The notes under the pieces are model-generated. The model was not told the DNA's origin and did no database searches. It was given only the letters and a program-made list of their open reading frames with translations. Shown in pieces: positions 1-6,331 of a DNA stretch of 6,733 bases. Every line of letters begins with the position of its first letter. Within the stretch, counting starts at the first letter, position 1. The stretch comes from Kiritimatiellales bacterium (GTDB lineage: Bacteria; Verrucomicrobiota; Kiritimatiellia; Kiritimatiellales; Pontiellaceae). The stretch covers positions 1-6,733 of the forward strand of contig JAUXGY010000093.1 in the NCBI GenBank assembly GCA_030621805.1, given 5' to 3'. The translations under genes were made by a program, and so were the position numbers.

Positions 1-1579
1 GCGTGTTGAAGAACAGACGGGTCATCACCAACACGATAAACATGCTCACAAGAATACCGGCGGCGAGAGTGACCGCAAACCCGCGGATCGGCCCAGAACC
101 CTGCCAGAACAGAATGGCGGCGGTCAGGAGTGTCGTTACGTTGGCATCCAAAATGGTGCTGAATGCTTTGTTGTAGCCCGCGTTGATGGAGCCCGAAACC
201 GACTTGCCCACCTTCCACTCTTCGCGCATGCGTTCGAAGGTCAGGACGTTCGCATCGACCGCCATACCGACGGTAAGCACAATACCGGCAATACCATAAA
301 GTGTAAGCGTCGGCAGATCCACGCTCCCTCCTTCAAGCGATCCGGAGAGCACACCCAGAAAACCGGCGGCACACACCATGCCGGCGGGCAGGAGGATCAA
401 AACGAACAGGAGCGAGAGGTTGGCAATGAGCCCCGGCAGCATGTAATAGATGGCCATGAAAAGCAGGACGGCAACACCACCGTATAGGATGGCCTTCTTT
501 CCGCTGTTGATGGACTCCGCTCCTAGCGTCGGAGCCACGGTGCGCTCCTCAACAATCTTCACGCGGCCCGGCAGGGAACCCGCGCGCAGGGCATTCACCA
601 AGCGGCGCGCTTCCGGCAGGGAGAAGCTTCCGGAAATCGAAGCGTTTCCTCCATAGATGGGTTCGTTCAAATGCGGTGCGGAATACAACTTGTCATCGAG
701 GATAATGGCCAGATAACGCCCCTCCTGAGTTTCAGTTCTTGCGTGTAGCTCCGTCACTCGACCAAATTCCTTGGCTCCCTTTTTGTCGAATTCAAGCGAG
801 ATCTTAATCTCGGACGTCATAGGATCACTCGTCACGGAAGCATATTCGACCGTATCGCCCTTCATCGTGATTCGTTGTTCGATAAAATAGGGACGGTAGA
901 TCGAGGAACCATCCTCATGACGATCCTCTTGGAGCATGTAGTCCGCACGTTTTTTCCCAAAGTTCTTCAAGGTAGTGTAGAAGGCTCTATCCAAATCCTT
1001 ATCGGAGACCTCGAGATCCCGAATAAAAAATATTCCGGCGCGATCCCGTCCGCCCGTTTTGAACCCGCGGGGAACCAAGGCCTGGCCCTCCAACTCGGCA
1101 ACCCATTCATCGTTATCCTTGTGTACGAGTTTAAAGTTAAGCACGGCAACCCGCATGATTTGATCTTTGGCATCGGCCCGCGTCTTGGCATCGGCGCCAG
1201 GAATACGAACCACAATACGGTTGTCGCCTTCCTGATAGATTTCCGGCTCGGCGGTTCCAAGCACATCGATCCGGCTGCGGATGACTTCGACGGCACTCTC
1301 CTGGGCCTCCTTCACCTTTCTTTTTAGATCCGATTCATTGACCTCCTCGATCGATAAAATCTTATCGTCCGCCTCGACCATTTTTTTGGCCACGTCCGCC
1401 TCATCCACTTCGAGCACGAAGCTGGTTCCGCCCTTGAGGTCCAGACCAAATTTGATCTTGCCTTGCCGGATGACCACACCCTCTTCGTTGAGCTTATCGA
1501 AGGGCGGAGTAATGAGGGTAATTGACCAGAGCACGAGGATGCCCAAGAGCAGCCATTTCCAGAGTTTATTTTTATCCAT
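1..1579 (-). CDS. secD: Protein translocase subunit SecD (C-terminus beyond the window)
   Basis: SecD is an inner-membrane partner of the SecYEG channel that uses the proton gradient to help pull exported proteins across the membrane. I translated the whole visible frame: 526 codons without a stop, from ATG at 1579-1577. The first transmembrane helix is at residues 7-24. The family signature GLDLKGG is at 45-51, followed by the periplasmic P1 region up to about residue 345. VAPTLG (348-353) opens the membrane domain. TM helices lie near 364-381, 386-407, 425-445, 474-492 and 499-520. VDANVL (441-446) contains the conserved aspartate linked to proton transfer in this family, and the typical DANVTTLLTA is at 478-487. 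A GGAAAGG ribosome site (1588-1594) overlaps the yajC stop and sits 8 nt before the ATG. E. coli SecD ends only a little past this point, so the protein either stops soon or continues as a SecDF fusion; the window cannot decide. Confidence 0.97.
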   Translation of the reverse strand, partial: MDKNKLWKWLLLGILVLWSITLITPPFDKLNEEGVVIRQGKIKFGLDLKGGTSFVLEVDEADVAKKMVEADDKILSIEEVNESDLKRKVKEAQESAVEVIRSRIDVLGTAEPEIYQEGDNRIVVRIPGADAKTRADAKDQIMRVAVLNFKLVHKDNDEWVAELEGQALVPRGFKTGGRDRAGIFFIRDLEVSDKDLDRAFYTTLKNFGKKRADYMLQEDRHEDGSSIYRPYFIEQRITMKGDTVEYASVTSDPMTSEIKISLEFDKKGAKEFGRVTELHARTETQEGRYLAIILDDKLYSAPHLNEPIYGGNASISGSFSLPEARRLVNALRAGSLPGRVKIVEERTVAPTLGAESINSGKKAILYGGVAVLLFMAIYYMLPGLIANLSLLFVLILLPAGMVCAAGFLGVLSGSLEGGSVDLPTLTLYGIAGIVLTVGMAVDANVLTFERMREEWKVGKSVSGSINAGYNKAFSTILDANVTTLLTAAILFWQGSGPIRGFAVTLAAGILVSMFIVLVMTRLFFNT

Positions 1580-1593
1580 TGTCTAAACCTTTC

Positions 1594-1950
1594 CTACTTT
1601 GCCGGTTCAATTTCGATGGGCACTTCGCCCTGTTCCAAGACTTGGGAGATCGCCGCTTTAACCACTTCGATTTTGGTGTTCTCCGCAATGCGTACGACCA
1701 AGGCCTGATCCTTGACTTCGATGAGCTGGCCCAAGATTCCGCTGGTGAGCAGCACGCGATCACCCTTCTTCACGTTGGCAATCATCGCCTTGCGCTCTTT
1801 ATCGCGGCGGCGTTGAGGACGGATCATCATGAAATACATGACGCCGAAGAGCAGGGCCATCATGATCGGGAATTGTAGCGACGATCCGCCTCCTCCAGTC
1901 GGAGCAGCGGCCGGTGCGGCCTGGGCAATTGTAAGTGGTAATAGGTTCAT
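1594..1950 (-). CDS. yajC: Sec translocon accessory subunit YajC
   Basis: YajC is a small single-pass membrane protein that associates with SecD-SecF and the Sec translocon. The 118-residue product has the family's usual size and order. A short Ala/Gly-rich N-terminus (about 10-24) precedes a hydrophobic helix (27-43). The hallmark IRPQRRRDKE follows at 43-52 as the positively charged cytoplasmic border. A soluble domain comes next, with the typical GDRVLLTSGILG (63-74) and a beta-rich tail containing IAENTKIEVVKAAI (88-101). The ATG at 1950-1948 directly follows the tgt stop codon, and an AAGGAG ribosome site lies inside the end of tgt, so expression is probably coupled to tgt. secD follows after 14 nt. 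Confidence 0.96.
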   Translation of the reverse strand: MNLLPLTIAQAAPAAAPTGGGGSSLQFPIMMALLFGVMYFMMIRPQRRRDKERKAMIANVKKGDRVLLTSGILGQLIEVKDQALVVRIAENTKIEVVKAAISQVLEQGEVPIEIEPAK

Positions 1951-3105
1951 CTAGTTATTCTCCTTAACGTTTAACGTATGTTCTTCCAAAACGACACGAT
2001 AGCCAGCGTGGAACGCTGTCCGGAACGCACCGAACGTCCCCTGCTCTATCGCCTTTCTCATATCCTTCATAAAATTCAGATAGCAATGCAGATTGTGCAT
2101 CGTTATCAACCGCAGTCCCAAAATCTCGCCCACATTGAGCAAGTGCCGCACATAGGCGCGCGTAAAGTTTCTGCACGCGTAGCAGGTGCACCCCTCCTCC
2201 AGCGGTCGTGTGTCCTCTTTATAGAGAGCCGCCTTCACCGGGTAGCGCCCGCGCCGCGTCGAAACCGTTCCGTTGCGCGCCTGCCGCGTTGGCATCACGC
2301 AGTCGAATAGATCAACCCCGCGCGCCACCGACTCCACCATCTGAGCCATTTCTCCGACCCCCATCAAGTAGCGCGGCTTCTCCACCGGAAGATGGTCGAC
2401 CGTATCGTCCACCCCCCGCAGGATCAGTTCGTCGGGTTCCCCAACGCTCACACCACCAATTGCATAGCCTTCGAAATCCATCTCGACCAATGCTTTTGCG
2501 CATTCTTCGCGCAAATCAACATGAACCCCACCCTGCACGATTCCGAAAACCAATTGGTCTTCCGCTCGGGGCGTTTCCCTACAAATAGCCGCCCAATCTA
2601 GGGTTCTACGTACCGCTTGGCAAGCGTATTCCTTCTCGCACGGATAAGGCGGGCATTCATCAAAAACCATGGCAATATCCGAGCCGAGCTTGCGCTGGAT
2701 TTCCATCGATTCGCGCGGGCCGATAAAATGGGTTGCACCATCCGAATGCGACCGGAACGAAACGCCCTCTTCGGTAATCTTATTCATGCTGCCGAGGCTG
2801 AAAACCTGATAGCCCCCACTATCCGTCAGAATCGCGCGATCCCACCCCATGAATTGATGCAGCCCGCCCATGCGTTCGATCAAATCCGGGCCCGGGCGGT
2901 CGTTGAGGTGATAGGTGTTGCCCAGCAGGATTTCCGTGCCTAGCTCATGCATCTCGAGCGGCGACATCGCCTTGACGGTTGCCTGCGTACCCACCGGCAT
3001 AAAGACCGGCGTCTCTACCGTCCCATGCGCCGTATGCAACCGCCCCCGCCGTGCCTTGCACGAAGGGTCGGTTCCGAGCCGTTCAAATGTTCCTGGTTTA
3101 GGCAT
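1951..3105 (-). CDS. tgt: Queuine tRNA-ribosyltransferase (tRNA-guanine transglycosylase)
   Basis: Tgt exchanges guanine-34 for preQ1 in tRNAs for Asp, Asn, His and Tyr, a step in queuosine synthesis. The 384-residue product aligns from end to end with the bacterial family (about 370-385 residues). Visible landmarks are ARRGRLHTAHG (18-28), the opening strand TPVFMPVGTQATVK (32-45), DSGGYQ (95-100) with catalytic D95, and FDECP (148-152) for base recognition. GIVQGG is at 188-193, GYAIGGVSVGE at 213-223 and LMGVG at 247-251. DLFDCVMPTRQARNG (265-279) contains the presumed nucleophile D268. The zinc site is C306, C308, C311 and H337. All catalytic and metal residues are present, so the enzyme should be active. 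The start ATG (3105-3103) fits the family, but the nearest Shine-Dalgarno-like GAGG is about 19 nt upstream, which is weak. No queA or queuosine-biosynthesis neighbour is in the window. The last residues are encoded by a 7-bp tandem repeat. Confidence 0.98.
   Translation of the reverse strand: MPKPGTFERLGTDPSCKARRGRLHTAHGTVETPVFMPVGTQATVKAMSPLEMHELGTEILLGNTYHLNDRPGPDLIERMGGLHQFMGWDRAILTDSGGYQVFSLGSMNKITEEGVSFRSHSDGATHFIGPRESMEIQRKLGSDIAMVFDECPPYPCEKEYACQAVRRTLDWAAICRETPRAEDQLVFGIVQGGVHVDLREECAKALVEMDFEGYAIGGVSVGEPDELILRGVDDTVDHLPVEKPRYLMGVGEMAQMVESVARGVDLFDCVMPTRQARNGTVSTRRGRYPVKAALYKEDTRPLEEGCTCYACRNFTRAYVRHLLNVGEILGLRLITMHNLHCYLNFMKDMRKAIEQGTFGAFRTAFHAGYRVVLEEHTLNVKENN
1960..1965 (-). promoter_or_regulatory. 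Ribosome binding site of yajC, inside the tgt coding end
   Basis: AAGGAG on the minus strand lies 9 nt before the yajC ATG and within the last tgt codons. The tgt stop (1953-1951) touches the yajC start with no gap, an arrangement that suggests translational coupling. This site fixes the yajC start. Confidence 0.8.
1964..1977. repeat. Exact tandem duplication of a 7-mer (TTAACGT x2)
   Basis: Plus-strand TTAACGT occurs twice back to back, inside the last codons of tgt (the LNVK stretch, residues 378-381) and next to the yajC ribosome site. It resembles in period and composition the degenerate heptads around 3104-3166 at the other end of tgt. Two copies alone could be chance. Confidence 0.5.
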
Positions 3106-3166
3106 TACGTTTTAAGTCGTTTTTCCTCAAGTCTACAGCCTCAGGCCTAAAGCCTCTATTTTACGT
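3104..3166. repeat. Degenerate heptad (7-bp) repeat array between tgt and the DUF975-type gene
   Basis: The sequence falls into consecutive 7-bp units in one phase. The clearest core is 3125-3152: four units fitting plus-strand YCTMMRG, for example CCTCAAG and CCTAAAG. A fifth, CCTCTAT (3153-3159), overlaps the stop codon of the upstream gene. T-rich flanking units in the same phase are ATTACGT (3104-3110), TTTAAGT (3111-3117) and TTTACGT (3160-3166). The array fills the 50-nt gap before tgt. Its role is unknown. It may be a simple dispersed heptamer repeat, and the weak spacing of the tgt ribosome site could be a consequence of it. Confidence 0.6.
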
Positions 3167-3878
3167 CTTCATAGAACTTTGCAAAACTCGTCTGCATATA
3201 AGGAACGACCCAAAGGAACCCGATGCCGAACGTGAAGAAGATGGCCAACAACGACCATCCGAAGAAGCGCCAGTGCAGGCAGAAAAACTTCCACTTATAG
3301 CCCTTCATCATTTGCTTGCTTCGGGTAATCGCCTCTAGCGGGCCGCAATCCTCGTCATCGGCGATGATGAAAAAGGCCATGGCATAGCGAAACGCCGCAA
3401 TGATTCCGGGAATGATGAGCAGTAGCATCCAAAGATAGATGAAAAGCATGTAGAAAAAATAGACCCCGAACGATTTCCAGAAACGTGAAAATCCCGTAAA
3501 TAGACTTTCCAGTCGAGCCGCACCCTCTTGGGCAATCACAAGGTAGTAGCTGTAAAACCCCACCATAAAGGCCCCGGAAAGCAACAGCTGAACAAACTGA
3601 GAGACATAAGACACCGACGCCGTTGCCACCGTCGCATCGGCACCGCTTGCCGCACTGGCCACCGCAACAAAGAAGATCGCCGAGTAGGTGAACAAACTCA
3701 TGCTCATCACGAGAATCGTGTAGAGGATATAACCTAGAACCCCCATTCCCCAGTTTCCCGAAAGCGACCGGCGCGCATCCGCCATTAGCTCCTTATTCGA
3801 CGAACCGCCTACAGAATCGCCGATCCCCGGTGTCTGCAGCGAAATGCCTTCATCCAACAAATCATTCAGTCCCGCCAT
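3156..3878 (-). CDS. DUF975-type multi-pass membrane protein
   Basis: This is a 240-residue integral membrane protein of unknown function resembling the DUF975 family. The cytoplasmic N-terminus (1-43) includes the family-like ELMADARRSLSGNWG (30-44). Hydrophobic segments follow near 45-75, 92-117, 136-172 and 203-228. The most recognisable part is LWMLLLIIPGIIAAFRYAMA (149-168), then ADDEDCGPLEAITRSKQMMKGY (173-194), a loop with the EAI-x-x-S-x-x-MMKGY pattern of the family, and a final VPYMQTSFAKFYEDV. The start ATG (3878-3876) is supported by AGGGGA (3890-3885), 6 nt upstream. It is the first visible gene of the minus-strand operon, 50 nt ahead of tgt, where many bacteria have queA. The link to tgt and the Sec genes may be only transcriptional. 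An envelope role is inferred from topology alone. Confidence 0.8.
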   Translation of the reverse strand: MAGLNDLLDEGISLQTPGIGDSVGGSSNKELMADARRSLSGNWGMGVLGYILYTILVMSMSLFTYSAIFFVAVASAASGADATVATASVSYVSQFVQLLLSGAFMVGFYSYYLVIAQEGAARLESLFTGFSRFWKSFGVYFFYMLFIYLWMLLLIIPGIIAAFRYAMAFFIIADDEDCGPLEAITRSKQMMKGYKWKFFCLHWRFFGWSLLAIFFTFGIGFLWVVPYMQTSFAKFYEDVK

Positions 3879-4023
3879 AGTTCGTCCCCTATATTGATTT
3901 CAAAACGCGCATCTTGCCCAAATCCCACTTTCAAACCAAGCCGGAAGCGGGGAAGAGATTCGACACAATAAGCCGAAGAACTTGAATATCCACTCAACGT
4001 CCGGAAACTTTCGCCATGCCGCT

Positions 4024-4116
4024 GGGTCGGTCCGGCTTGAGGAGAACGGGGTTGTTAGGGCGCCCTCTGGCGTGCTTGGTGGACTCGTCCGACCCCGAAA
4101 TAATCCCATCTCGGGG
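4024..4116. repeat. Cluster of inverted repeats in the divergent intergenic region
   Basis: Three symmetric elements overlap here. GGGTCGG (4024-4030) pairs with CCGACCC (4089-4095). A perfect 10-bp palindrome, AGGGCGCCCT, lies between them at 4057-4066. CCCCGA (4093-4098) pairs with TCGGGG (4111-4116) across a 12-nt loop. The outer arms and the last hairpin share bases and so exclude each other. This could be an operator region, a leader RNA structure or the remnant of a dispersed palindromic element; no function is established. Confidence 0.45.
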
Positions 4117-4176
4117 CGGGCAAACAACCCTTTTTGTTCATATTTGAATATTTTAAAACTCCTTCGCTCCCCTAAA

Positions 4177-4205
4177 TTGACCCGTTACTCCCTTTTAGTG
4201 AATAT
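4177..4205 (+). promoter_or_regulatory. Weak candidate sigma-70 promoter for the plus-strand operon
   Basis: TTGACC (4177-4182) is a good -35 match, but the box 17 nt downstream, GAATAT (4200-4205), is a poor -10. TATACC at 4204-4209 fits better in sequence but lies 21 nt away. The position, about 75-100 nt before the first gene in AT-rich DNA, is reasonable. It is a candidate only. Confidence 0.25.
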
Positions 4206-4279
4206 ACCCCAATCGATATGACACAAAGAGCGTATTGATTACTCCCTCGGCGGGATACCGCTTAAAGAGCGCACAGGGT

Positions 4280-5437
4280 ATGAATCAGACTAAAACAAAC
4301 AGGATATCCGATACTGAAATGACTACTAGAAAAAGTCGAAAAATAGTAAAGGGAATGCCTGCCGCGGTGGTGATAAGCATCCTGATCCATATCGGGCTCT
4401 TCGCATTGGCAGGGGCGTTAGTCATTTTTACAATTGTTAAGCCGAAGGAGATTGAGTTCGAACCTCCGCCTCCTGTTAAGGTTCCAAAAATGCCGCTTAA
4501 AAAGCTGCAAGTGAAGATGAAAAAACCCACCAAGCCCAAGTCTACGGCAAAGATTACCGCCGTGGTTAACCGACCCGATTTGCACGACATCCAATTCCCG
4601 GATCTGGCATCGAGCGGGATTGGGGCGGGTCTCAGTAGCGGTGGCGAGATGGTTCAATTTGCAGAGATGCCTAGTTTTGATGACGATGATGGTCTACTGG
4701 GAAAAGAAAAATCGGTTGGGAACGACCTAGAGGGAACCTACTACGACATTAAACGCACGCGGAGCGGAACGTATAACGGCGAGGGGAATGCAACATGGAT
4801 CAGCGTCGTTGATAAGTTTATACAAAAGGGATGGGATACGTCTGTACTATCGCGCTTTTATCGCGCGGAGGATAAACGCTACACCACCTGCATCATGGTT
4901 CCAAGTATGAGTTCCTCCATCGCCCCGTCGGCATTTGGACAGGATCCGGGATCCGGACTTTTTTGGATAGTTCATTACAAGGGCAAGATTGTATATCCGG
5001 AAGATATTACATTTCGCTTCTGGTGCGCGGCGGATGCGTTTATGGCCGTCCGGGTAAACGGCGAGATGGTACTGTTCGACGGTTGGCAGCATGACAGGGA
5101 AAGCTTTAGTGTCAAATGGCGGAACAATGATTCGCAGAGCAACATATACCGTCTTGGGCATAATACCTTCATGGAAGTTGGTGACTGGGTTACGCTCAAG
5201 GCCGGCGAACCCCAGAATTTCGAGGTACTTATGGGAGACCAAGGCGGATTGTGTGCCTTGATGCTGGTTGTTGAGGTCAAGGGAGTTAAGTATCCGCAAA
5301 ACAAGCAGGGGGGGCCGATTCTTCCGGTGTTTAAGACAGCGAAGCTTTCACACGATTTGATCGATCGTATCTATTTTGATCTAGCCCCGAACGAATGCTG
5401 TTTGACCAATGGTCCGGTGTTCAGTGATTTTGAATAA
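4280..5437 (+). CDS. Membrane-anchored envelope protein: TonB-like N-terminus plus PA14-like domain
   Basis: I recognise the architecture but not a named gene. From ATG 4280 the product has 385 residues. A basic N-terminus leads to one transmembrane helix (about 27-52). A Pro/Lys-rich linker follows (58-88, starting FEPPPPVKVPKMP), like the periplasm-spanning linker of TonB, then a Gly/Ser-rich and acidic stretch (110-147). The rest, from LEGTYYDIKRT (150-160), resembles a PA14-type beta-sandwich. WIVHYKGKIVYPE (229-241), FRFWCAADAFMAVRVNG (245-261) and E-x-V-LFDGW (262-269) follow the PA14 pattern of a pressure strand, A-D and V-x-VNG-x-x-V. No TonB C-terminal domain is present. Predicted: inner-membrane anchor with the domain in the periplasm, possibly binding glycan or protein. 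Start choice is uncertain: TTG 4235 (15 residues longer) and ATG 4319 (13 residues shorter) are in frame. ATG 4280 has AAAGAG 10 nt upstream. The downstream SHD1 gene is probably co-transcribed. Confidence 0.75.
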   Translation: MNQTKTNRISDTEMTTRKSRKIVKGMPAAVVISILIHIGLFALAGALVIFTIVKPKEIEFEPPPPVKVPKMPLKKLQVKMKKPTKPKSTAKITAVVNRPDLHDIQFPDLASSGIGAGLSSGGEMVQFAEMPSFDDDDGLLGKEKSVGNDLEGTYYDIKRTRSGTYNGEGNATWISVVDKFIQKGWDTSVLSRFYRAEDKRYTTCIMVPSMSSSIAPSAFGQDPGSGLFWIVHYKGKIVYPEDITFRFWCAADAFMAVRVNGEMVLFDGWQHDRESFSVKWRNNDSQSNIYRLGHNTFMEVGDWVTLKAGEPQNFEVLMGDQGGLCALMLVVEVKGVKYPQNKQGGPILPVFKTAKLSHDLIDRIYFDLAPNECCLTNGPVFSDFE

Positions 5438-5440
5438 TTG

Positions 5441-5446
5441 AAGGAA
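5441..5446 (+). promoter_or_regulatory. Ribosome binding site deciding the SHD1 gene start
   Basis: AAGGAA lies 6 nt before ATG 5453 and immediately downstream of the upstream stop codon. It favours ATG 5453 over the in-frame TTG at 5438, which has no such site and would put charged residues before the signal peptide. Confidence 0.75.
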
Positions 5447-5452
5447 ATTGCC

Positions 5453-6202
5453 ATGGAGAGTTTAATAAGAGTTAGTATTGTATCGGTTCTTTTATTTGTG
5501 ACATGTGCTTCCGGTGTTGAAGAAATACGGTCTTGGACGTTGCTGGACGGCTCGACTTTCGAGGCTAGCTTCAAGGCGCTCATGGGCAAGACTGCTGTGA
5601 TGGAAAATAGCGAAGGAAAGCAGGTAAAAATTCATGTGGATCAATTTTCCGAAAAATCCCGCGAACACATTGAACTAAAGAATCCCCCCCGATTTAAAAT
5701 CGACTTCAGGAAAAAATCGAAGCCTCGGCAGGTTTCAAACCGTTTCGGCGCCAGATCGCTGGCCAACATGCCTGTGGTGAATTATTTTACGTTTGGCATC
5801 CGGTGCGCACAGCGCAGTGCGGGGGTATACAACCACGAAGTGAATATCGAGTTTTTTGCCATCGGGGCGCAGCGTCGCCACAACAACAAGTATATTCTTC
5901 TGGATCACCAAACCGGCTCTTTTGTTCCCTCGAACGAGAACAAACGCTCCTATGAGTTTTGGAGCACTAGGAGAGTCGAGCTAGAGGAATATTCCGTGGC
6001 TCGTGGCCCGACCCGCGGGAAAAAGTATGATACCTATCTGATCATTATCACCGATAAAAACGGAACGATAATCGAAGCGAAATCCGAGAAAAAATGGCCC
6101 TTGGAGAATCTTGAAAATCTCAGAAAGCTCTCGGTTGGAAACTTTATGGACACGACGTGTGCGCGTGTATATCCGGGTCGTCCAAAGCCCCTGCTGTACT
6201 AG
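5453..6202 (+). CDS. Exported SHD1-domain protein of unknown function
   Basis: The 249-residue product starts with a signal peptide (1-21, hydrophobic core about 8-17, likely cleavage after CASG). A cysteine at 18 is not in a good lipobox. Residues 26-74 form an SHD1 (SLA1 homology 1) domain: RSWTLLDGSTFEASF (26-40), then KTAVMENSEGKQVKIHVDQFSEKSREHI (46-73). Exported SHD1 proteins are, from memory, common in PVC bacteria and of unknown role. The remaining 170 residues look like a second, beta-rich domain: FTFGIRC, VNIEFFAIGAQRR (130-142), KYILLDHQTGSF, a DTYLIIITDKNGTII strand pair (193-207) and a conserved-looking tail NLRKLSVGNFMDTTC (222-236). I do not recognise this part. The start is ATG 5453, set by AAGGAA. 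The gene follows the PA14-like protein after 15 nt, so the two products probably share an envelope task. Confidence 0.78.
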   Translation: MESLIRVSIVSVLLFVTCASGVEEIRSWTLLDGSTFEASFKALMGKTAVMENSEGKQVKIHVDQFSEKSREHIELKNPPRFKIDFRKKSKPRQVSNRFGARSLANMPVVNYFTFGIRCAQRSAGVYNHEVNIEFFAIGAQRRHNNKYILLDHQTGSFVPSNENKRSYEFWSTRRVELEEYSVARGPTRGKKYDTYLIIITDKNGTIIEAKSEKKWPLENLENLRKLSVGNFMDTTCARVYPGRPKPLLY

Positions 6203-6331
6203 TACTCTCTGTTTCAGCTAACGATTCAGATCCTTCGCAGGAATGGTTTTTTACGACAGATATACAGAGAGCTCGGCATTCGCCAGAACCAGATCTACAC
6301 GTGGAAAATTTAGAACCCGAGACCACTTCCC
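6203..6331. other. Convergent intergenic spacer with a possible weak terminator
   Basis: No gene is supported here. CTCTCTGT (6205-6212) and ACAGAGAG (6264-6271) are an 8-bp inverted repeat with a 51-nt loop. Inside it, TCCT/AGGA (6231-6242) is a small 4-bp hairpin a few bases before a T-run (6247-6252). That could be a weak terminator for the plus-strand operon, but the stem is too short to be sure. No strong bidirectional terminator is seen. Confidence 0.35.

Larger units (their letters stand above)
3879..4279. other. Divergent intergenic region without a convincing gene
   Basis: The stretch separates the minus-strand operon from the plus-strand pair and so must hold both promoters. I see no coding region I would support: the open frames here have no family resemblance and no good ribosome site. 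The central part is GC-rich with palindromic elements. From about 4130 it turns AT-rich, as expected near a promoter for the plus-strand operon. No riboswitch or tRNA was recognised, and no clear sigma-70 promoter was seen for the DUF975-type gene. Confidence 0.6.

Noticed and set aside
875..1327. Plus-strand open frame of 150 codons opposite secD
   Set aside because: It lies wholly antisense to the secD P1 region, whose residues match the family throughout. The translation has no recognisable domain.
1522..1878. Plus-strand open frame of 118 codons opposite secD and yajC
   Set aside because: It is antisense to two well-supported genes, has no ribosome site and its composition mirrors the opposite strand.
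1978..3150. Several plus-strand open frames opposite tgt
   Set aside because: All are shadows of the intact tgt coding sequence, rich in Arg, Pro and His as expected for antisense frames of a GC-leaning gene.
3900..4221. Open frames of 75 codons (minus) and 79 codons (plus, TTG start) in the intergenic region
   Set aside because: They overlap each other, have no family resemblance and no good ribosome site, and the region contains palindromes. A decayed gene or repeat remnant is possible but not shown.
3879..4279. Possible preQ1 riboswitch, since tgt is in the operon
   Set aside because: No preQ1-I-like hairpin with an A-rich tail next to a ribosome site was seen, either here or in the 50-nt leader directly before tgt.
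4847..5299. Minus-strand open frame of 150 codons opposite the PA14-like gene
   Set aside because: The plus-strand frame has clear domain structure and membrane topology; this one has none.
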